From positions 4,058,068 through 4,122,067 of the forward strand of contig NW_024468910.1 in the NCBI RefSeq assembly GCF_011745365.1: DNA of 64,000 bases, given 5' to 3'. The translations under genes and the position numbers were made by a program. The notes under the pieces are model-generated. The model ran no database searches. It was not told where the DNA came from and saw nothing but the letters and a program-made list of their open reading frames with translations. Positions 1-12,056 of this stretch are shown one piece after another (the stretch's first letter is position 1; the number at the start of each line of letters is the position of its first letter). This DNA comes from Cryphonectria parasitica EP155. Its lineage: Eukaryota; Ascomycota; Sordariomycetes; Diaporthales; Cryphonectriaceae.

Positions 1-1687
1 AGACGGCCGCCCTGGTCGCGGGAGATCTCGTCGATGTGGTCGACCGAGCGCTCGTAGCACGACAGTCTCGCCTTGAGAAACTGACCTCACAGTCCACAAC
101 AACTACCGCCCCCCTACACAGCCAAACTACCATCCGTGACGTACAGGTAGCAGGCGGACCCTCTGCTCGCGGTCTCACACCAGCCGACTTCGATGTTGCC
201 GTTGATGCTGCGCGCAAGAACTTTGCCGATGCCATCGGAGCACCCAAGATCCCCAATGTGACGTGGGACGACGTGGGTGGCCTCGACAACGTGAAGGACA
301 CCGTCTCGGAGACCATTCAGCTGCCCCTTGAGCGTCCTGAGCTCTTTGCCAAAGGCATGAAGAAGCGCAGCGGCATCCTCTTCTACGGCCCACCAGGCAC
401 CGGTAAGACCCTTCTCGCAAAGGCCATCGCCACCGAGTACAGCCTCAACTTCTTCAGCGTCAAGGGGCCCGAGCTTCTCAACATGTACATCGGCGAGAGC
501 GAAGCCAACGTGCGGCGCGTCTTCCAGCGCGCGCGAGACGCGAGGCCGTGCGTCGTCTTCTTCGACGAGCTGGATTCAGTGGCGCCCAAGCGTGGCAATC
601 AGGGCGACAGCGGCGGCGTCATGGACCGCATCGTGAGCCAGCTCCTCGCCGAGCTGGATGGCATGTCCAGCGGTGAGGACAGCGCCGGCGGTGTTTTTGT
701 CATTGGCGCCACCAATCGGCCGGATCTGCTCGACTCGGCTTTGCTGCGCCCGGGTCGGTTTGACAAGATGTTGTACCTGGGCGTGTCGGATACGCATGAG
801 AAGCAGCTGCGGATCCTGGAGGCCTTGACGAGGAAGTAAGTTTTTCTTCTTTTTTTCTCTGTTCTCCCTTGTTCTTTGACTCCCTACCCTTTCCATCCAA
901 ATTATACTGACCCTCGTTTTCCTTTCCTCCCAGATTCGTCCTCGACCCAACAGCCTCCCTCCGCGCTGTTGCAGAAAAGCTTCCCTTCACATACACAGGT
1001 GCAGACTTCTACGCTCTCTGCAGCGACGCCATGCTCAAAGCCGTCACCCGCCAATCCGCCAAGGTCGACGCAAAAATCAGGCGCCTCAACACGGAAGCAG
1101 CCGAAGCCGCTGCCGCAGCCGGTGACGGGGCCAAAAAACAAAAGACCCCTAACGTCATCACCACTGCTTACTTCTTTGACCACCACGCCACGCCCGAGGA
1201 CATCGCCGTCATGGTCACGGAGGAGGACTTTATGGCTGCGCACCGCGAGCTGATCCCCAGCGTGTCGGCGGGCGAGCTTGCACATTACCAGCGCGTCAGG
1301 GCCACGTTTGAAGGTGGCCGCGAGGGTGAGGGCGAGGCTGACGACGACGAGAAGAATAAGAAGAAGGCGACGAGACTGACGCCGGCGCCGCTTCAAATGA
1401 CCGGGCGATCGGTATCTGGTGGTGGTGGTGGTGGTGGAGGAGTATCGGCTGGGAAACTGAGCGCCAAGGGCAAGGGAAAAGCAGCGGTTGCAACGATGGG
1501 CAAGGGCAAAGGCAAAGCCATCGCCATGGGTAGTGATGACGACAATGATGATGTCGACGAGGAGGATGAGGAGGACAGTGTGAATGGCGGCGTCTTCTCG
1601 AGGAGGGATAAAGGAAAGGGCAAGGCCGTTGCTGCGGGGTTTCAGACTGGGACGGGTAGTGATGATGAGGGTTTATATGATGACTAG
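1..1687 (+). CDS. PEX6: PEX6 peroxisomal AAA ATPase, 3' part (5' end outside window)
   Basis: This is the C-terminal part of the AAA+ peroxin that, with PEX1, extracts ubiquitinated PEX5 from the peroxisome membrane for receptor recycling. The reading frame is open from the window edge, so the start lies upstream. I join <1..835 and 934..1687: donor GTAAGT at 836, acceptor CAG ending at 933, with the split codon restoring Lys-Phe-Val-Leu-Asp. The second AAA domain is complete, with Walker A GPPGTGKT, Walker [10 protein letters not shown] and the second region of homology [20 protein letters not shown]. After the AAA domain comes a long low-complexity tail (about 1330-1684) with Gly runs, repeated KGKGKA blocks and an Asp/Glu-rich stretch. 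The tail is probably disordered. The family assignment is secure; the tail's role is unknown. Confidence 0.93.
836..933 (+). other. Intron in PEX6
   Basis: A 98-nt intron with donor GTAAGT and a pyrimidine-rich 3' end closing in CAG. Removing it keeps the AAA frame open across the junction. Confidence 0.9.
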
Positions 1688-2186
1688 GTATAGGTGTAAG
1701 CGGACAGAAGTGTTGAACAGGGAAGAAAGATGAAAATAAGAAAAGCATATGTTTTGGATTTGCACACCAGGAAGAAACCATTACCATGTTGTGCGAAAAG
1801 GATCTTTGCTCTTGCGCAACTAGTTTCTGTTTACCAGGTTACATGCCTTGCATCATCCTCCCCCCCCCCCCCCCTCCCCCCCAACCAACAAAATCTTCCT
1901 TTGAAGGCAATCTCTTTGAAGGCCACTGAGATGTGAGCCATGTTCCTACCAACCAAGTACCAAGGCCAGGTATACAGCATGCACTGACTGGGGTTTGCGT
2001 GTCAAACAAAGTTACCTATCTGTCGTCTCACATACATTAAACCTGGTTGCAGCTGTAAACACATCAACGAGTTCCGAGTGAGGAGGAAGTAAGTATTGAC
2101 ACTTATGACAAAAAAAAGTGACCGCCAATCCTTTTCCTTTCTTTCTTTCTTTCTTTCTTGTAATTTATATTTGTAAGGACATGGAT
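1688..2186. other. Intergenic, convergent 3' ends, with poly-C and TTTC repeats
   Basis: The gap between the stop codons of two convergent genes. It holds a near-pure C run at about 1860-1882 and a TTTC tetranucleotide run at about 2136-2159. I see no gene. Confidence 0.7.
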
Positions 2187-3667
2187 TCAAGCTTCCTCGT
2201 CGGCCTTCTTCTCCTCCTCTGCCGCCGCTGCCCCTTCAGTCCCTTGCTTTTCCTCCTTCTCCCCCTTGCTGTCATCCTCACTGCTGGACTCTGGCTCTGG
2301 CTCCTCCCGAATGGCCTCCTCGCTCTCGATCCGCTGAATCTCGTCCGCACTCGCGCTCGCGACCCGCGCGCCCGCAAAGGTGTCCTCTGGTGCCAGGCTC
2401 GTCTCGGCAGGCGGTTTCCAGCTCGAGCTCAGGGGGCTCTGGACGGTCTGTGCCGCGATGCCGCCGATGCTGCTGGCATCCTTGCCCCATGCGCCCGAGG
2501 TCGGGGACTGCAGACCGGCGCCCGCCGGGGATGATGCCGACGCGATGGACAGCTTCGAGATCCCCTCGGCGGGCGGCTCTGCGCCGCCGCCGCTGCCCTC
2601 TCCAACCTCCTTGGCGGTCGCCTTGGTGCCGTGCACCTTCTCCCGCAGCGCCTCGATCCTGGCCTGCCTGGCCGCCCTGGCCTTCTCGGTGGCCTTCTCC
2701 GCCGCCTCCTCGGCTACGCTCTTAACGCTCTGCTGCTGTGATTGTTGCTGCTGCGGGGCCTTCTTCAGCTGCTGCTTGGAGCTGTGGGCCTGGGACACGG
2801 CCGCCGCGATCTTCTTGGCGCCCTCCCTGGCCAGGTCGGGCAGGGGCGGTGCGGGAGGCGGAGGGTTGAGGGCCGCGGGGGGGTGGGCCTCCTTGTTCGC
2901 GGGCTGCTTGTACTTGGGCACGGGGGCGATGGAGCCCTTCTTGGGCTGGGTGAACTCGTCGTAGTAGATCTTGACGTGCTGCTTGAGCTCGCCGTACTCG
3001 TTCCACTCCTCGATCTCGGAGAGGTCCTACAATCCGTTGGAAAGGAAAAAAAAAAAACCATTAGCCGGTCTGTCTCCGATGAGAAAGAAAAACACAGAAA
3101 GTGGGAAAGAGAAAAAGACAACGCCGACTGCAGCCAAGGAACAGAACATACCCCCAAGACCAAACCCAACTGCACCAGGGCAGGAAGCCGCCTCGGTTTC
3201 CCCTCGGCCGTCTTGCCAGCCCGCCTGCCCCAGAGCATGCGCGCCTTCTCGTCCGTCGCGAGGTCCGTCGCCTTGAATGGCACCCTGTTGGCGCGCAGGA
3301 TCGTCTCAAGCCGCGAAGTGGCCGTCACGATGTGCATGTTGCCGGCGGTGAGCGAGGTGTAGATGTACAGCGCCGGGTCGATGCTGTAGTTCTTGCCCTT
3401 GGGCTTGGCCTTGGTGGTGGTGGTGGTGGTGGAAGAGGAGGATGCTGCTGCTTTGGCCGGTGCAGCGGCTGCTTCTTCTGTTGCTGTTGCTGCTGGTGTT
3501 GATGTGGATGGTGCCTCAGCTGTTGTCGTTGTCGTGGGGTCGGCTGCTGCTGAAGACGCAGGGGTAGAAGCGGACGTCGTGGATGTGGGCGCTGGTGCTG
3601 CTTCGGCGGCGGGCGTGCTGCTGGCGCCTTCTGCTGACGTACTGACGCTGGCTGCCTCGGAAGCCAT
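2187..3667 (-). CDS. SH3BGR/glutaredoxin-like thioredoxin-fold protein with long disordered tail
   Basis: Exons on the minus strand are 3152..3667 and 2187..3026. The intron has donor GTATGT and acceptor TAG, phase 0, giving 451 aa. Residues 1-100 are Ala/Ser/Thr/Pro-rich with a poly-Thr run. About residues 105-200 resemble the SH3BGR-type thioredoxin-like fold: YIYTSLTAG start, then RLETILRANRVPFKATDLA, then a segment ending EIEEWNEYGEL. No CxxC redox motif is visible, as is usual for SH3BGR-like proteins. The rest is a Pro/Gln/Ala-rich linker, a Lys/Ala/Arg-rich helix and a very acidic C-terminal tail. The ATG is the first Met of the open frame. The fold is a family-level inference; the cellular role is unknown. 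Confidence 0.8.
3027..3151 (-). other. Intron in the SH3BGR-like gene
   Basis: A 125-nt minus-strand intron, GTATGT to TAG, phase 0. It links VQLGLVLG to DLSEIEEW and restores a continuous SH3BGR-like domain. Confidence 0.85.
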
Positions 3668-5010
3668 GATGGGCTGCTTTCTTTTCTCCTTGGCGGTGAT
3701 GTCTTCTCGTGATGCGCTTAGGGGAAGGACAAAGGGGGGACCAAGTAGGGGGAGGGGTCGCGCTGCTTAGTCGGCGTTCCTCGTTGGCAATAAGAAGGAA
3801 TAGGCGTGGTTGCACTCTGACACCAGCAGCAGTGATGGTCTCAGCAGCCAGTGCTTGATGCTCCCTGTGTATTGTGGTTCGCTCGCACGCTTTCGCTGGT
3901 CCTATTCCGTTCGTCGTGGCCCGTTCTTGGGAGGTAGGGGAGGAGGGGTGGTGGTGTCTCGTGCTGAGGTGGGCCGGCCCGATCGGCACGCGTGGCTTGC
4001 ACAAGGAGAGAGGACTTGGCTCTAAGGAGCTATCAGGGTCCTGGTGAAGTATTGGGCGGACCCCTGACCCCCACTGAGCCTCCCCTATACTGTAGTTACT
4101 TGGCAGTGGTTAGTTCTGGGGAATTGCTAGGGTAGTTGAGAGATGCTTACCACTCATAGCCAATGAAGAGTAATGAAGGCAAAAAGAAAATAATTCGGAA
4201 TAGTATCAATTTCGTGTGGTCGTACATGACTTGCATTGCATCATATCTATAATCACTAATCAAAAGAAGCTACTCATATTGTATGTACTGGCAGCACCTC
4301 TCACAGGCGTATCCGTAGCCTGAGAACATTATCGAAACTGTTTATCATATTTACTCAAGTACTTTGAATCTCTCTCATCTGGTGAGTTTTGCCGAAGCGA
4401 GGGTTTTGGTTTTTTTTTTGGTACTCATTCAAACTAGCAGCTAATGACCAGGTCTTGAGATCTGTCCAAGTCGGAAGTCATTCAACGGTCGCAACTCATC
4501 ATAGTTATTAAAAAGACGACCAAATGCTGGCACTTCGCAATTTCAGAAGAGCTGAGCTGTTTAGATCCAATGTTCATGCCATCTAGTAGAATCTCGGTAG
4601 GCTTCTCTCCCCTTGTTCAGCAGTCTCCGGCCACTTGATACTGCTCAGCTGTGGGACGCGCACAGGGCTGGGATGTGCAGCCAACGTCCCTTTGAGCCAT
4701 GAGAGCGTCCATTGAAAGGTCTTGGGTTGGAACAACCACAATTTGCAGTATCATTGTTAACAGGTGAGATATGCATCATTTTGAGGAAATATCGCCAGCA
4801 CGAAACAGAGATGTCGCCGCGCGGCAGCACCGATGGTACGTGCTCGGGACTTCAGCTCGAATTCTACAGGAACAGAGGTGTGTTTGGGATCAGAAACTTC
4901 AAAAGGGCCTGAAACTCCCTTCCATGCTAGATCTTTCCTGGAGAAGACGATGCTCACCACTTATGAAAACGGTTTTCACGATCGACCAATAGGGACAATC
5001 CGCCTCGGCT
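3668..5010. other. Intergenic, no supported gene
   Basis: This contains the promoter side of the minus-strand SH3BGR-like gene and then AT-rich sequence with no supported gene. A short plus-strand open stretch at 4771-4992 has no recognisable domain. It could be the front of the decayed region that follows. Confidence 0.5.
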
Positions 5011-5012
5011 GA

Positions 5013-6100
5013 ACATATGCCTCCTGCTCCCTCCAAAGGGACCAAACGAGAAAATCGCCGAAGCCGATCTCTCGAGCCAACGACCCTATCGATTACATCC
5101 AGAAGACTTACCCGGGCGAGCACGCCGTTTCAGAGGAGTGTAGCACGAAGCTGGGCCTGCATCATCCGGATGACACCGCCTGTGTCCACTCGGGACAAAA
5201 CCAGTTGGCGACGGAAACCATCGGCAAGAGGGTCAAATATATCCACGACCATTTGGGCCAGATGGCAGAGACGATGAAGGGGGTGGGACTGGCTTCGAAG
5301 GCTGCCGTCACCATAGGAGAAGAGAAGAGCAGGCGTGCGGCTAAGGTGGACGACAAGAAGAGAGTGAAGGGGGAGCTGAAAGGCCTCGATAGGACCCAAG
5401 TACTGAAGTTGATCGAGAAGAGAGGCATCAAGCATGAATTACAGGAATTGCAAGCCTCGGCCAATCCAGATGACGAGAAAGATGAAGGATGATGGTGTCA
5501 CCAGTGAGACCCGACTTCGAGAGATTTCAGACGAGTGAGACTGCGAGCAAGAGCTGGGCAGGCTGAAGTGTGTGGAAAATGAATACAAAAAGAGCACCAA
5601 GCGGGAACAGAGCACTCACCACGATAATCAAGAATGCCTCATGGCCTTAGATGCAGCACAGCTTCTGCCAGCATGCGACAACTCGATTGGCTCATCGAAG
5701 ACGTCCTCGCGAGACATGAGCGGGTGGGAGCTCATGCAGCAGGATATGCATCTTCTAGGGGCGATCGGGAACGACGACCACCACTCATTTCATAGGCTGG
5801 AGTCCTTCAAGGGGCTGTCGACCAGATCCTCGGCCTGCTGCTTCGCCAGCGTCAGCCCGTTGAGAAGACAACGGATCTCCTGGAGCTTCTGCTGCAGCGA
5901 ACCGCGAATCCAGCCCGTGGTGCAGAGAATCGCCGAGCAGGCGACCGGTAGCGGATTCTCACCGAGGTTTCTCGATACCTGGACACCTTTCTGTCGGAAC
6001 AAGAGCGTGGACATGGCCATCATGGGCTGTGTCACTCGGTGTCACAGCGACCACACGTGCAGATACGGTTGTGGCACTACTTCGGATTTCGAGTCCCACG
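5013..6100 (+). pseudogene. Possible decayed or short unrecognised gene
   Basis: One plus frame is open from a stop at 5010 to a stop at 5490 but has no in-frame ATG before 5205. Its residues are charged and helix-like, including KRVKYIHDHLGQMAETMKG and KGELKGLDRTQVLKLIEKRG. The coding character then appears to move to another frame (about 5470-5670; a stop interrupts DE-stop-DCEQELGRLK). It moves again to a frame with LDWLIEDVLARHE (about 5676) and VDQILGLLLRQRQPVEKTTD (about 5816), with stops between the pieces. I see no GT-AG pairs that clearly rescue one protein. An old pseudogene with frameshifts fits, but chance open frames cannot be excluded. The family is not recognised. Confidence 0.3.
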
Positions 6101-8434
6101 CACGTGCCCGTACTCATGCTCATGCTCACACCGCTCCGCCTCCGTACCACAGTCTCAGGACAAACCGTACAGGCGTAGTGGATTGCGCATGGGGACCAAG
6201 GTATGCACCGGGCCGGGATTTCCTGCGCCACGCCAGTGGGAGACGGTAGCGCCTCATTCTCGACACTATTGATGGGCACAGAAAGAGGTCTCACAGGTCT
6301 GAGTGCTGCGGGTGTGGATCGTGTCGTGGCCTGGACCATCATTTTCCGAGAGGGCCTCGAAGGACGGACCCAATCACCGTGGACTACGCCTGCGCCGTGG
6401 ACGAAACAACTCCCAGCGTAACACATGCGGAGTCCAATCATCGTAATGAGTCCGCCTCTGAGAAATGCAGCGAAGCGCTCCTCCGAACCCTCGTCTGCCT
6501 CTCGTCGCCGGAGTCCCATTGGTCAAGAGCACCAGCGTGTGGCCAGATGCAGAGGGATCAGTGAATCCTCGTGCTTTTCGGAGAGGCTAGATCCAGGAGT
6601 TGTCACGATGTCCCCGGACCAAGTGTTGTCGCTTGGGTTTGTGAGATAGAAGGTGGAGTGGTTGTTGGTGCCGCCAGGAAATTGCGACGGGGCTGCATAC
6701 GTGCGCAAAACATGGCCTCTTGTCCCCTTTCGGAAGCAGGACGGGACGGTCTCCATCGGCATGGTGTAATTTCTGGGCCCTCATAAGTGAAGCTTCTTTG
6801 AAAACTTAGAGGCACGGTTATCATGTAGTATGATCATTAACCATAGTTATGGATACATAGTGGTGCACCGACGTGGGTGGTCGAGGGTTAGACAGTCTCT
6901 GTAGTAGCACATTTCCCGTGGGGAAATCGTAATCACCGATGGGAGCCCAAAAGAGATGTGCGTGCTTCCTCTTGCGGGACGGGGGCATAGCCGGTGTAAT
7001 TGCTTCTTCTGTTGTTCGATACCAGCAAGAGAGGAATCGGTCCATGGGTGGTCCATGACGCGGTGACGAACTCTGTGATGGTGGTGAAGAAGGCAAAATC
7101 ACGATCAGGGACCAGAGTCGAGGAGGGGTCGTGCATCGGCATTGTCACGAACCAGTTTGGCAGCAGGAGCTGCAAGGGAATCTTCCGAATGAAGACTGTG
7201 GGCTCTTATACGGATCATCGTACAGATCATCGTGACGAGTGCAGGTCACAATCTTGACCCTATTGTGGTGTCTTTTGTCACAATGTCAGAGAAGAGAGGA
7301 CTTGAAGGATCCCTATCAACGATGAAGCAAGGTTCAGGTACAGGGTATTTATGCGCTTGGGTGGAACCCTGCAGGCCTCATGGCGACCAGCCAATGATGG
7401 CGGCCCGGTTCCTGAGACAGGTGGGGGCAACGGCCAGTCTAACCTGGGTTCAAGATAGCCCCTTCCAAGTGCACTTGGTCACCTCTTCTGCCCGCTGGAA
7501 AAGGCGCTCGCTGGGGGGGAAGGCCCCCATCTGAGTGAGACGTTCCCCCCCTCGCCTGGCTCTAACGAAAATCATGCACATTTTACAAGGAGGCAGTGGA
7601 AGGAGGCATTGGTAGGGTCGACCAGACGGCCGTCTCCAAGCTCAGCATGTCTATTGTCAGCAGTTTAGCAGTGTTGGAGCTGACAGTATAGAGAGCCCCT
7701 CTGGCTAGGGAACCCCATGTGCTACAAGTGCCATAGTGTTTTAAGTACTTACCATAATCTGTGGCATGGCACTACTATGATGGCACCGTGTTGGGCCCCT
7801 TCCCGTTTGGGCCCGCAGGTTGATGGAGATTGGTCGGCCAGCTAAGCGCACAACCCAGGCAAGTGCCTCCATAGGCTCAATCTCGTCCCACTCTAGCCCG
7901 TGGGGAGTTCCTGCGTCCCTTGCAGAACCCACTCCTTGGTGAAATTGCATGCAAGGCCAGAAGAGAAGGAGGACGAGGAGGAGAACATTCTTGCCTATAG
8001 AAAAGGAGAGGGAGTGCGCATCCCTCCACCAGGCCTGTGCTACTTACTTACTTTTTACTTCGCCCCCCTCGCTCACTTCGCTCAACCGCCACCTTGTTTG
8101 CGCAAATCGCAACAACATACACACACTCGCTCAGCCTGCTCCGTGCGGCATTCCACTCCTTACAACCAATCAATCAATCAATCCATCCATTTCAAAGCAA
8201 CATCCAAAAAAAAAAGTCGTCGACGACGTTGCGTTCTTCTGTTGGCAAGAGATAAATTTATCCGTTTGATACCATCTAAATTCGTACCTCGACAGACCGC
8301 GGCCCGGCCCATCGAGAGACCACATCCCTCACCCACATCTGTCAGCTTGCTGGTTTCACCTGGAGACTTAAAAGACCTCGAACTGCCCCACGAGATCATC
8401 CGAAAATTCAAGAGCTTTCCACGCAACATCCAAG
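6101..8434. other. Intergenic, no supported gene; likely 5' leader of the next gene at the end
   Basis: Several 60-190 residue open frames occur on both strands, but none has a recognisable domain, consistent codon use or convincing splice sites. The last few hundred bases are pyrimidine-rich (about 8040-8200, with a CAAT repeat near 8166) and probably form the promoter and leader of the GPI-protein gene at 8435. A long open frame through 7900-8928 is in the wrong frame for that protein and is not a gene. Confidence 0.5.
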
Positions 8435-8908
8435 ATGCAGATCTCAAACATCGTTCTCACCGTCCTCGCCGCGGGCTCCGGCCTGGTCGCCGCTCAGGAT
8501 ACCACCAGCGGCACCACGACCTCGACGCTGTCCCTGACCAAGACCGTGACCCTCACCTCGGTCTTGTCTACCTCATCGACCCCCGCCCCTGTTGTGCTCG
8601 TGGCATCCTCGGCCGTGTCCTCCAACACCTCCACGCCCGCCAGCACCACCTCGACCTTCTTCCCTGCTGGAAACACGACCGCCTACGCCACCGGCACCGG
8701 TGTTGTGCGCCTCAACTCCACCACCCTCAAGAGCACCAGCGCCAAGGCCACCTCGACCGCTCTGAGCACCGCCAGCTCTGGGTCTTCCGAGACCAGCACC
8801 AGCGCTCCCGCCAGCACCTCTTCGACCGGTGCTGCGGCGGCTGGTGTTCAGGCCGTTCAGGGTGGTCTGCTGCTCAGTGTCCTGGGTGCCGTGGCCATGC
8901 TCTTCTAG
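8435..8908 (+). CDS. GPI-anchored Ser/Thr-rich cell-wall protein
   Basis: An intronless 157-residue protein. It has a hydrophobic signal peptide (residues 1-20, likely cut before QDTTSG), then a long Ser/Thr/Ala-rich stretch typical of heavily O-glycosylated fungal wall proteins. NTT and NST sequons are present. A C-terminal small-residue/hydrophobic segment ends in LLLSVLGAVAMLF, as in GPI-attachment signals. There are no catalytic motifs or Cys-rich CFEM domain. It is probably a structural mannoprotein of the plasma membrane or wall. The start ATG follows a pyrimidine/A-rich leader, and the signal peptide begins at once. Class assignment is good; the specific role is unknown. Confidence 0.85.
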   Translation: MQISNIVLTVLAAGSGLVAAQDTTSGTTTSTLSLTKTVTLTSVLSTSSTPAPVVLVASSAVSSNTSTPASTTSTFFPAGNTTAYATGTGVVRLNSTTLKSTSAKATSTALSTASSGSSETSTSAPASTSSTGAAAAGVQAVQGGLLLSVLGAVAMLF

Positions 8909-11151
8909 ATGCCCGACGCGCCCCTTAATCGGCCTGTTCGCGTGTTGATACGGACAGGCTGACACTTTACTTCGGCTTAATGTCTACTACCCTCCACGTC
9001 CAGCACGAAATTATGGAGAGCTACAGCAAAGCGATTTTTTTTTTTCTTCTTCTTTGGATTCGCAAGGGGATGGGCCGATTGGAGTTTTGTGGTGGTCGAG
9101 TCTGGAGTAGGGCCACAGGCTATTTTTTTTTTTGATACCAACGTTGCATCATTCACTTCTCTCGCGAAATCGCTTCGCATTTTCTTTTGTCCCATTGAGC
9201 TCATCACCGGCTGTCTTCCACCAGCTGGCGCAATGACTTTTCTTTGGTCAGGCTAGAGTCTCTAGACGCTGGATAAGAGAAAGACGGATAGGAAGGTTGG
9301 CCCGTGACAAGATGTCTGGAGGGAGAGGATGGAAGAGATAGGTGGCTCGCATCTTTCTCGTTTTGGAGGGAGAAGAAGGAGGAGGGGGTATGAAGCTAGG
9401 ATGGAGCGGCAGCTCAAGGCTTTCCTGTTGCATAGTTATCTTCTCCCTCTCAGGGATGAGTGAACATAATCGACACGAAATCATGATCTTCTGAAGCCGT
9501 CTGGCTTTCTTTGGGAAACAATACGGCCGTACTCGATTTTTTTCCGGTGAACTGGTAAATGCCCTCGGCCACGAACGGCAAGTCGAGACATGGGCCGAGT
9601 CTGTGTTTCATCTTTCATCATATGGCTGGCAGGGTACAGGGGACTTGTACTCCCGAGGAGAAATAGGAGCAGGCTTCCAACGACACGGCATTGACCTTCT
9701 TACTTCCTTCACACACAGACACATACGATGCAGGCTCACTTCCTTTCATTGATTGTCGTGATATTTCCCAGTCTGCCACGCTGCCATGGCCCCTCCAAGT
9801 GCTCCCAATATGGACGGATTGTGTGGATGATTGGCCCGTCCCTCATCCCTTGTGCCTTGTCCTATATCGTCCTATATTTATTTGTACAGTGTCAGCTCAG
9901 CTTACCGAGGCCCGTTGCGGGTGCCGTCCCCAGGCTTCCTCCTTCATTCCTGATGGGTACGTCTGTGTCATGCATTGAAGGAGGCAGTCTCGAAGCCTCC
10001 CTAGATCTTTTCTTCCTCTTCGTCTCATGCTTGAATTATCTCCACCAACCCACTCATCATCGTCACTTGAGCAGCCATTTTTCAACGACGCGCCCCCCCC
10101 CCCCGGAGCTATGCCTGCAACGCGGTCGACTTCACCGTGTGATTTTCTCTAAATGCAACGAGCGGCTGTATCATACTGGATGATAAGTGTTGCTGTTATT
10201 AGATTGTTCCCTATTCTACCAAGGGTATGAAAAGGGAACGAATTGAAAAGAAACAGGCTTCCCTCGAGCAATCGCATGGTTGATCAAACAGCCGCCATAA
10301 TATCACAAAATGCCTCCAAAAAGGTTCCTTCCTCACTTCCAAAGTTCGGTCTTCCCTTCTCAAATTACCATTAAAAGGTCCTGCGCTTTCCACTTTTCGT
10401 TGCCATGATAGCCTTAATTACAACAAAGACTTCCTCGAGCTCTCCTCACCATACTGCTAACCCGGTGTTGTTCCTGCTTTCATCTTTTCGTCTTGGTCTT
10501 TCCTAAACCCCTTCCTTCCACGCTGAAGCCATCTTACCAGAGGTATGATTTCTCCACACAGAATCAGTCGTCAAAAGCCCGTGATATGATCAGTTTTCCA
10601 TTTCCGTCTCTCCCTCGTATTTTCTGCTTTTTGGGGTTTTGTGCGTGTGTTTTGATTTTTATACTCTTTCATTGAAGAAGAAGAAGATTGGATACGCCCC
10701 CCTGAGATGGTATGACTGTCGACATGAGGGCCAAGTGGCAGTCTCTTGAGGATACATCAAGCGTGGTGCTGGCAGCCGACCTTCGCGCATAATTCACAGA
10801 GCCTCCCGCCAGCCATTGCCCTGTTCGGACATCCCAGGACATGGTGCTGACAGAGCGCTACGCTCATCTGGTTGATCATTTCGCGGACCTTGGCGTTCAT
10901 CTTGCAGACAGTCAGTCAGCCTGGAAGAGAGTACCGAGATTCAAAAGATTGTCAGAGGAAGGCCACTGGTTGTGGAAATGTGCTGAAAGGAGCGTTTGTG
11001 GTTGTATAAATGTGTGTGTGAGAGAGCGAGTGTGCTTGTGTGAAAAAGACCCAAAAAGGGGGGGGGGGGGGCAGAGTCAGAGGACGAGTGTTTCGACACA
11101 ATCGACAAAGGTGTCTTGCGTCGAGAGAGGAGCAGCTGGTCAAAGAGACAA

Positions 11152-11173
11152 CGATGATGATGATGATGATGAT
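11152..11173. repeat. (GAT)n microsatellite
   Basis: About seven tandem GAT units, close to a long G run at about 11057-11071. Confidence 0.9.
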
Positions 11174-12036
11174 ATGGTGATTGTCGCACGAGATCTGTCC
11201 TTGGGGAGGAAACAAGTCTTTCCAGGTGTACCCCTCTGGTCGGTAACGACGACTTTATATATGGCCGTCGGGAAACTGTCAAACGGTCTTCGCAGGGGTC
11301 TGCACCCCCTGTTCGTTCGTTGACCCAGGCATAAGGGTGCTCTCATCCGACGAGGCGAACGACGAGCATCGGATCACTAAGACTTTCCTGTCATGCGCAT
11401 CACAGTACCACGCAAAAGATGACCTGGTGTCTCTCACCGGCCTCCTGTTTCTGTCCGGACAATTCATCACATCGACACAAGAAGTGTACCACCTTCCTAG
11501 AAGACCCGGTCTTGTCACCGTCAGCCTCATTTATTCTTGTCTTCCTCTCCTTCACTCTCGAGGTCCTTCAATGTTTGGTGCCTGGCAATATCACGACGCC
11601 GATATTTCTCATCCCCGGTCCCACCACCTTGGAGCGCTCAGCTAAATCACGGCACGCTGCTCACTCAATTGCCAACTACCTCTCCACAGTCGATCATATC
11701 GTGATTAGGGATGGGGCCGTCTTGTGTGGTTTTTCCCTTTTCATTGGTTGCCGCTATCCCCGATCGAGGCAGTATTACAATTTTCTCGTAGAGAAAGATG
11801 ATCGCTTGGATCAATACGAGAGTCTCTCAAAGGATCGCCGCATGGACTTGTCCTGGAACAACTGCCGACGAAGTCGCTTTTGTGTCCGCTGAGCCAATCT
11901 CTTTTTCGCTTATGATGTGGCTCTGGATAGCACTGAACTGGTGAAGTACCTCGGGGTTGGATACCTCCTTGTCATCTTCTGAGCACCTGGACCTACCTTT
12001 TGCTTGAATGCGAAACCATCAGAAGCCAGGTAGATA

Positions 12037-12056
12037 GGCAGGCAGGCAGGCAGGCA
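12037..12056. repeat. (GGCA)n microsatellite
   Basis: Five tandem GGCA units. Confidence 0.85.

Noticed and set aside
2187..3667. Plus-strand reading of the SH3BGR-like locus (several long frames)
   Set aside because: They mirror the Ala/Ser/Glu-rich minus-strand coding sequence, and only the minus strand gives a known fold and a clean intron.
5959..7175. Minus-strand multi-exon gene between 5.9 and 7.2 kb
   Set aside because: Open pieces exist, but they begin at non-ATG codons, show no domain and cannot be joined by good splice sites in one phase.
7900..8928. A 342-codon open frame on the plus strand
   Set aside because: It runs through the leader of the GPI protein and then overlaps it in another frame. 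It has no domain, and the GPI frame has a clear signal peptide and anchor.
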